DNA of 64,000 bases from Hypomesus transpacificus (taxonomy: Eukaryota; Chordata; Actinopteri; Osmeriformes; Osmeridae), in the NCBI RefSeq assembly GCF_021917145.1, contig NC_061064.1, positions 5,658,091 to 5,722,090 on the forward strand. The letters are read 5' to 3'. Numbering within the stretch: the stretch's first letter is position 1; every line of letters begins with the position of its first letter. The translations under genes and the position numbers were made by a program. Under the pieces are notes generated by a model, which was given only the letters and a program-made list of their open reading frames with translations, was not told the origin of the DNA and made no database searches. Positions 58,011 to 64,000 of the stretch are shown piece by piece.

Positions 58011-59273
58011 CAAGTTCAAGTCTTTTATTGTCAGGTACACAGAACAACATAAGGTCAGACTGGGCACTGAAATTCAAGACAAGACCACGCAAGCACCTGG
58101 CAATACATAACATAACATGTAAGTACACAGAACATAATTTACATCTATGCTAAGCTTAAATAAGTGAAACTTCCTAAATATACAGATAGCAATAAATAAT
58201 ACACTATACTAACCCTAATACTAAAACTTCCTAAATATACAGATAACAATAAAAAATACACTATACTGAGCCTAAATACACATAAAACCTATTATCCACC
58301 CTACAACCTACTCTAACCTATGTGGAGTACAGTACAATAGTGCAAAATTACATATAGTGCAACCAGCAGCTGAGAGTGACAGTGTCTGAGTAACTATTAT
58401 GTGAGAGGACAATCAATGACTGTCAATGACCATACAGGAGCCTGATGGCGAAGTACAGTGAAGTACAATAGTGCAATATTACTGATAGTGCAACCAGTAG
58501 CTGAACGTGACAGTGTTTACAGTGACTAGTGTGAAGTGAATCAATGTCCATATCAATGTCCATTCAGAAGCCTGATGGCCCTTGGGTAGAAACTGTTGTC
58601 CAGTCTGCGTGTGCGCGACCGGATGCTGCGGTAACGCCTGCCAGAAGGCAACGGGGTAAAAAGACTGAAGGATGGGTGGTAACAGGGTCAGTGAAGACCT
58701 CAGTGCAGATGGAGTAGAGGAGCTGGTCTGTCAGAGTTGAGGAAGCTGCTGCCATACTGTAGCTGAATGGATAGTCAAGGGGAAGGTGAACTGAAAATGT
58801 TTTAACCACACACTGAATTACACACTTTGTTGACCGCATTACAACTGTTCAGTCAAGACACTCACGTGATTGATTTCACCATCCATTCATACACATGACA
58901 AATGGTTTTACATTGGCAGAATGGATGTACATGGGGAAGCGCTCCCTGCCTTCACTGCAGCATGCATGACATGAGGCAGGGAGCAATGAGTTAAATCCCC
59001 CACGGGGAGCACAGACAGACAACATGGGGGAGAAGGGAATGGTGGCAGTTGGCTGCAGCACAGAACACAAAGGTAATCGAGGATGCGTATGCATGTGGGT
59101 GATATGATGCACGCTGCCCGAGTGCCATGCCTGAACCTGCTTCGCTCATTTATGATTTTAAGGCCATCCATTATCAAAATGTTGTACACACACACAATAC
59201 GGTTTGCACTGATAAAGGTTAGAAACAATGGGAGGCACAACATGTCAGAGAGGAAACAAATGACTAATGATTG
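58011..59273. other. Interspersed repeat and unique sequence
   Basis: About 58015-58790 is a fish repeat with CAAGTCTTTTATTGTCAGGT, duplicated AACTTCCTAAATATACAGAT units and CATTCAGAAGCCTGATGGCC, then GACCGGATGCTGCGGTAACG. It is probably the end of a retroelement read in reverse, family not named. The rest, to the solo LTR, shows no gene. Confidence 0.45.
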
Positions 59274-59767
59274 TGTCACAGGTCCCAGTGATTGAACCCA
59301 AACGCAGACCTGGACTGGTAGGTGGTGAAAAAGGAGATGTTTATTGATGATGCAAATCAGAAGGGTATTGCCAGACGTGAAGACACGTGAGTACAGGTGA
59401 TGAGAGGCGGATGGTGGTGCCGAACGTGCAGGTTGGTGATTCCAGGTGGCCAGGCGGGAGTGAAGGGATTCCGGGGTGAAGAGACTGAAAAAACAAGAAC
59501 AAGTTTATATACTTATATAGGTTGGCACGCTAGTACAACGTACAAGTACGTCTAACGATCCTATAAGGACTGGATGTCAGGCCATAGCTTAAGTAGTGTA
59601 GTGATGATGATCAGGACCAGGTGTGTTTATTGCTAAAGAGGAAAAGGTGAGAGCAGGTTCGTTGCCTGGCAACCAAAACGGGGTGTGTACAAGAACGCAA
59701 CACAACAAACACACAGAACAAACCAGACAGACAGGGAAAACAAGCTCAAGGGGGTGGGATCGTGACA
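59274..59767 (-). mobile_element. Solo LTR
   Basis: A 494-bp segment beginning TGTCACAGG and ending GTGACA, flanked by the 5-bp duplication GATTG (59269-59273 and 59768-59772). A minus-strand AATAAACATC near 59335-59345 may be the polyadenylation signal, suggesting minus orientation. No internal retroelement genes are present, so it probably arose by LTR-LTR recombination. Confidence 0.75.
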
Positions 59768-60036
59768 GATTGATTAGAACAGCTGTAATAAAGGGATAAC
59801 TAGTTGGGATTATGTAATGAGAAACACATTGAGAAGATTGTTCAATTCACCAGCACTTGAAATAAAAAATGTGTATGTAGTGAAAAAATACATTCAAAAG
59901 TAATTTCAGCTCTCACCTCTAATTTACCAGTCCTGAGAAGTTATCTGAAGTCTTCCGCGTCTGATGTGTAATTGAGCCGTGTTCAGTCTTCTTATGTTGA
60001 GGGGTGTGCTATCTATATATAAGTGTATAAGTGTGT

Positions 60037-60470
60037 ATGTCTCTCTTTTTGTTCTCCTTTTCTCTCTTTCTCTCTCTCTCACTCTCACTCTCTCTTTCTT
60101 TCTCTCTGTCTTTCTTTCTCTATATCTTTCTCTCTCTCTTTCTCTCGATGTCTCTCTTTCTCTGAGAGAGACAGAGAGAGAAAGAAAAAGATAGACTGAC
60201 AGAGAGAAAGAGAGAAAAAGAGAGAGAAAGAGACATAGAGAGAGAAAGAGAGACTGAGAGAAAAGGAGAGGGAGAGAGAGAGAGAGAGAGTGGGTGAGTG
60301 AGTGAGAGAAAGAGAGAGAGAGAGAAAAAGAGAGAAAGAGAGAGAGAAAGAGAAACAAAGAGAGACAAAGAGAAAGAGAGAAAGAGAAGGGGAGAGAGAA
60401 GGAGAGACAGAGAAAGAGAAAGAGAGGAATAGAGAAAGAGAGAAAGCGAGAAAGAGAGAATGCGTGTGTA
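60037..60470. repeat. (CT)n / (GA)n tract with strand switch
   Basis: Nearly pure pyrimidine (TCTC with TTT spacers) from about 60037 to 60163 is followed at once by nearly pure purine (AGAG with AAA spacers) to about 60470. The two halves are complementary, so the tract can fold into a large hairpin or a triplex. Confidence 0.95.
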
Positions 60471-60693
60471 TGTGTGTGTATGCATGAGTATGTTTGTGAT
60501 GTTTGTTAAACATCTAAACAACTGCAACACATGAGTTTGCGGGACAGCCACTGGAAAAACCTGTCAATCATAAGAATACAAATTAAAGTAAATCTGCCAT
60601 ACCAGTATGCATTCTCTCATCCTTACACTGAGGGTCTTGCTGTCTTCACCCACATTGTACGACCCCTTCATTTAGCCTTTCTGCTATCTGCCC

Positions 60694-62199
60694 TCACCTC
60701 TTTCCCACATTCTTCTTTTTCTTTTTCTTCTCCTTCCCGTTGTTCATGGAATCTTCCTCCACAGTCAGTGGTTGGATGTGTGACTGAGCTTTGGCCTTCT
60801 TTTTCCCCGTCGTCTGCTTCGTCATATCCTGAAAACAGAACACACGCTTACATGGATGACAATGAACCAATGAACCAATCGTGAACCAAGCCTCATAAGT
60901 CCACAATTTATACAGTCAGTTATTGTGCATATTGTGATTCATGCTTAAACAGTGTATATCAGCATATATGTGCCTGTGATGATAATGACTCACCTGCTGG
61001 AGCTCATCCAGTTCTCCTTGGCGCAGCTTCTTTGAATCAGCGCTCAAGTTTGTGATTGGTGGCAGACGAGAGTGGGGCAAACACCCCCCAGCAGGCGGAG
61101 TCTCAGGCCTGCTAGGAGTCACAACAATGACACTGTTGAGAGGAGCCTGGGGGACCTGCTGGTTCAAGAGGAGGATCTCGGGAGTAGGAGGAGTCAGAGG
61201 GGGTGAGTCCGTGGCATCCTCAATAGCGAAGGGGACCACAGGAGTGGGCTCTGTCTCAGATAGATCCTGGGGAGACAAGAGAAGACATAACCTTTTGGCA
61301 TGTGGGACCTGGGATCTTTCCATGGCTCTTTAGGATGATAATCAACAAACTTAATCAGGATAATGTCATTCTATACCTTGAATCAACCAATAGCTGAATC
61401 AATGAATATGTACTGTTTCTGTATTGATTACTTACAAAGCGTTGGTCGATCTTCTCAGTGAGGGCCCTGCACGCCCTGCACGCCATGTGCAGCTTCTGGA
61501 TCTCTCTCTGCCATATCTCATGCAGCTCCACATCACTGTGATCCGCGTGGTCCGAGTCCATGACTTCGTAAAGTCCTTCAAACTCCGTCAAGATCCGTTC
61601 CAACATGTCTTTCTGGATCTTCTGGAGCCTTCTCCCCCTGAACTCGGTCGCACACCGTCTCAGGGCTGCACCCACCTGGCCTTGCCTCTGGCTCTTCACA
61701 ACAGGCACCTCTTCCGGGTATTCGTCGGTGTTCATGACATCCTGGGTGACTTCAATGTCAAGTTGCAGAAGTTCCAGGGATGCCTTGATGGCCTGCCTGT
61801 TGAGTCTCTGCCACAGGGGTCTGGTCTCCTGGTCTGGTCTCACAGAGCCAGGGGGAATGACCTGGACTGCACAATCCATAACAGGATTCTGGGGAGACCA
61901 AGAGTAAAGGACAATGTGCAGAAACAGGGCAGAGGGGAAAATGTGAAATTGTGTTCCCACCACATTCGACTCCCTATATTAGAGACACAGTCACTCAGAG
62001 GTATTTGACCATGTTTGCTGTTTAACCATTTAAGTTTAAGTTCATACAAACTCTTATCATCTGTTTCATCCATTTCACTTATCACTATGCAAAGACTTAC
62101 CAGAAAATCTTCCTCATCAAATGAATGGAGAGAAAGATGGTCCCCATTTTTCCAATCCTTTTCATTGGGCTGGATGGTGGTCCCATCAAATTCAACTCC
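60694..62199 (-). CDS. Unrecognised tandem gene family, copy III
   Basis: Minus-strand exons: 62199-62101 (GVEFDGTTIQPNEKDW), 61888-61436 (453 bp, NPVMDCAVQVIPPGS and coiled-coil-like ILTEFEGLYEVMDSDHADHS), 61266-60994 (Pro-rich, DSPPLTPPTPEILLLNQQVP) and 60828-60694 (DMTKQTTGKKKAKAQSHIQ, PLTVEEDSMNNGKEKKKKKK, stop). All are multiples of three with good splice sites. Relative to copy II the coiled-coil exon is shorter at its 3' side. A second, damaged copy of the GTTIQ exon, with an internal stop, lies at about 62430-62331. Upstream, an FDDP-type exon is cut at 62555 by a deletion. Confidence 0.65.
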
Positions 62200-62559
62200 C
62201 TACATTAGAGACACAGTCACTCAGAGGTATTTGACCATGTATGATGATTAACCATTTAAGTTTAAGTTAAAATAAGGATCTTACCAAATCGGTGTCATCC
62301 CTTTCACCTATCGCTATGCATAAACTACTGACCAGAAAATCTGCCTCATCAAGTGAACAGAGAGAAAGATTATCCCCACATATTCAATCCTCTTCCTTTT
62401 CTTGGATTGTGGTCCCATCATGGTCAACTTCCTACATTATAGATACAGTCACTCAGAGAGGTATTTGACCATGTTTGCTGTTTAAACATTTACATTTAAG
62501 TTGATATAAGGCTCTTACCATTTCGGTCTCATCCATTTCTCTAACCAGTATCCTTACAC

Positions 62560-64000
62560 CCATGTTATTGACGGTAACTGCATTACATAAGAGTGTATTA
62601 AATTGAGCATTAAATTCCGTTAAATGTAAGATTACACAAAGTATTTATGTGTTAAGAAGAATTACTCACCGAAATTGGCTGATTAGAGAAAATCTTGAGA
62701 AAATCTTTAGAGAAAGCTAGACAGTAAATACCGTTCACTTGTTCAGAAGAAATGTGTTGTTAATTCTGTAATGTTAGATTAAAGTATGAATGTACACCAT
62801 TATTACGTTGTTGTAGCTTACGTCATAATGTGTAGCATTTGGACAGAAGCTACATATATTTATACAGTAGCTTATAGGCCTATCATTTTCAAAAAATATA
62901 CGTCAATATTCCTCATTTGGTAATTCCGATTGTGTTTTCTGTATAACGGGAATTGCATGAACAATGTACTACTTTCCGTTTTTTCCGTTTTTAAATAATC
63001 AGAATAGAAAACTGTTTCCATTATGAATATAGCCAGCAATAAAATTCAATTAGGCACTAAAAGATTCGTAGAGGTTCTCTACATATTATTTTCTCTGCCT
63101 TACTGATACATTATTAATTGGTTGTATATTCAAAACAAAGTTGGAAATATATTCACAGATTTGAACAATATTCCCTAAGCAATAATTAGTTACAAAAACG
63201 TTAAAACACGAAAGCCACCGTTTTCCAACCGTTTCAAACATTCACCAGGCAATTGATAAAACAAAGTAATAAAATACAATGTGACGACTAATATTACACT
63301 AAGTAAATAAGAATTACTCACCAAAAACACAAAATTGGCTGATTAGCCTGACTGAGAAAATCTCCTGAGAAAGCTGTACTGTTCACCTGCTTGTTCAGAA
63401 GAAATATGAGCAAGCTCTGTAATGTTACAATAAAGTATGCAGATAACACATTATTACGTGTTTTTGTATTATGTGTAGCATTCGGATGCACTTTTCATAA
63501 AGATGGTACGTATTGATATAAATATACATAGGCATACGTCAATATTTCTCATTTAAATCACTCCAATAAATTATCTGCAAACAATTATTGTTATTTCGCT
63601 CATTTGCGCCACACGGTGTCATGTAGTAAATCTTTAATTTTGAAATCCATACAAAGCAGTAGGCCTACTTGGCTACTACAAACTTTCCCGTCTATAATTG
63701 TAGTAGTGTACGTCCGTTCGGGAACTCCTCTGGCATTCGAGTCGAAGTAAGATACAGAAATTATTTTTCATAAGTAAGCTCTTGTTTCCCTCTAAAACAT
63801 TTCAACTTCGTGCATGCCAGCATTGGTCTGACCAGCTAACCACTGGCTCAGCTAGCTGCCTCAGTCCAAGCACCTTGTTCGTGTTTTAAATGTAGCTGTA
63901 TGTACAGACCTGTTGGCCCTGTAGGCAAACTGCAGGGAGGGCCAGGAGAGGGTCCGTGATGGATTTGAGGTGTTCCAGCACCAGATGCTTCAATAGTTAT
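62560..64000. other. Upstream region of copy III, duplicated from copy II
   Basis: Paralogous to about 54370-55900 over its whole length, with small indels; the SINE at 55214 is absent. No exon is recognised. It continues past the window edge. Confidence 0.55.

Noticed and set aside
59924-60551. Long Leu/Ser/Phe-rich or Arg/Glu-rich reading frames
   Set aside because: Low-complexity translations of the CT/GA simple repeat.

Overview
The window is nuclear DNA of a bony fish. It holds intron-containing vertebrate genes (HEATR6, DDX52, an acidic-mammalian-chitinase-type gene, meprin-like astacin proteases) with GT-AG introns and AATAAA signals, embedded in typical teleost repeats: tRNA-derived SINEs with the tail found across fish genomes, L2 LINE, hAT, PIF/Harbinger, piggyBac and EnSpm/CACTA-like DNA transposons. 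Two anonymous repeats (near 23.54 and 43.9 kb) resemble ones I associate with salmonids, pike and relatives, so a protacanthopterygian or smelt-like fish is possible, but that is weak inference. No bacterial features, CRISPR arrays, rRNA genes or functional tRNA genes were seen.

Layout. 1-1.3 kb: 5' end of a hAT element with its transposase on the minus strand, probably inside a heatr6 intron. 1.66-3.79 kb: last six coding exons of heatr6 (+). 4.53-9.95 kb: complete 15-exon ddx52 (+). 11.5-14.84 kb: complete 11-exon chitinase (-) with a promoter TATA box, a 42-bp coding minisatellite and two tandem chitin-binding domains. 15-24 kb: repeat-rich DNA with a long-TIR element, an EnSpm/CACTA-like two-gene relic and an L2 fragment. 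24.4-38.6 kb: a 14.1-kb segment bounded by hAT-like termini and a perfect 8-bp target-site duplication. It contains a cluster of meprin-like genes: one intact 14-exon gene (30.99-35.46 kb), one copy that has lost its protease domain and is frameshifted (26.73-29.22 kb), and a 3' fragment. 38.6-64 kb: three tandem copies of a minus-strand gene family I do not recognise (coiled-coil exon, Pro-rich exon, Lys-rich tail), interrupted by a Harbinger element (43.99-46.91 kb), a piggyBac-like non-autonomous element (48.75-49.84 kb), a TRIM pseudogene and a solo LTR.

The most informative feature is that the segmental duplications act as internal controls. For the 14.1-kb hAT-bounded segment, the piggyBac-like element and the Harbinger element, an uninterrupted paralogous copy of the insertion site lies elsewhere in the same window, so element boundaries and target duplications can be read directly. 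The hAT-bounded segment carrying protease genes is the strongest candidate for something unusual. Whether a transposase ever moved it as one unit, or the meprin block entered a pre-existing hAT element, cannot be settled from this window.

Gene order suggests an ordinary conserved block (heatr6, ddx52, chitinase) next to a fast-evolving accessory region made of tandem duplicates and mobile DNA. No operon-like relationship is implied.
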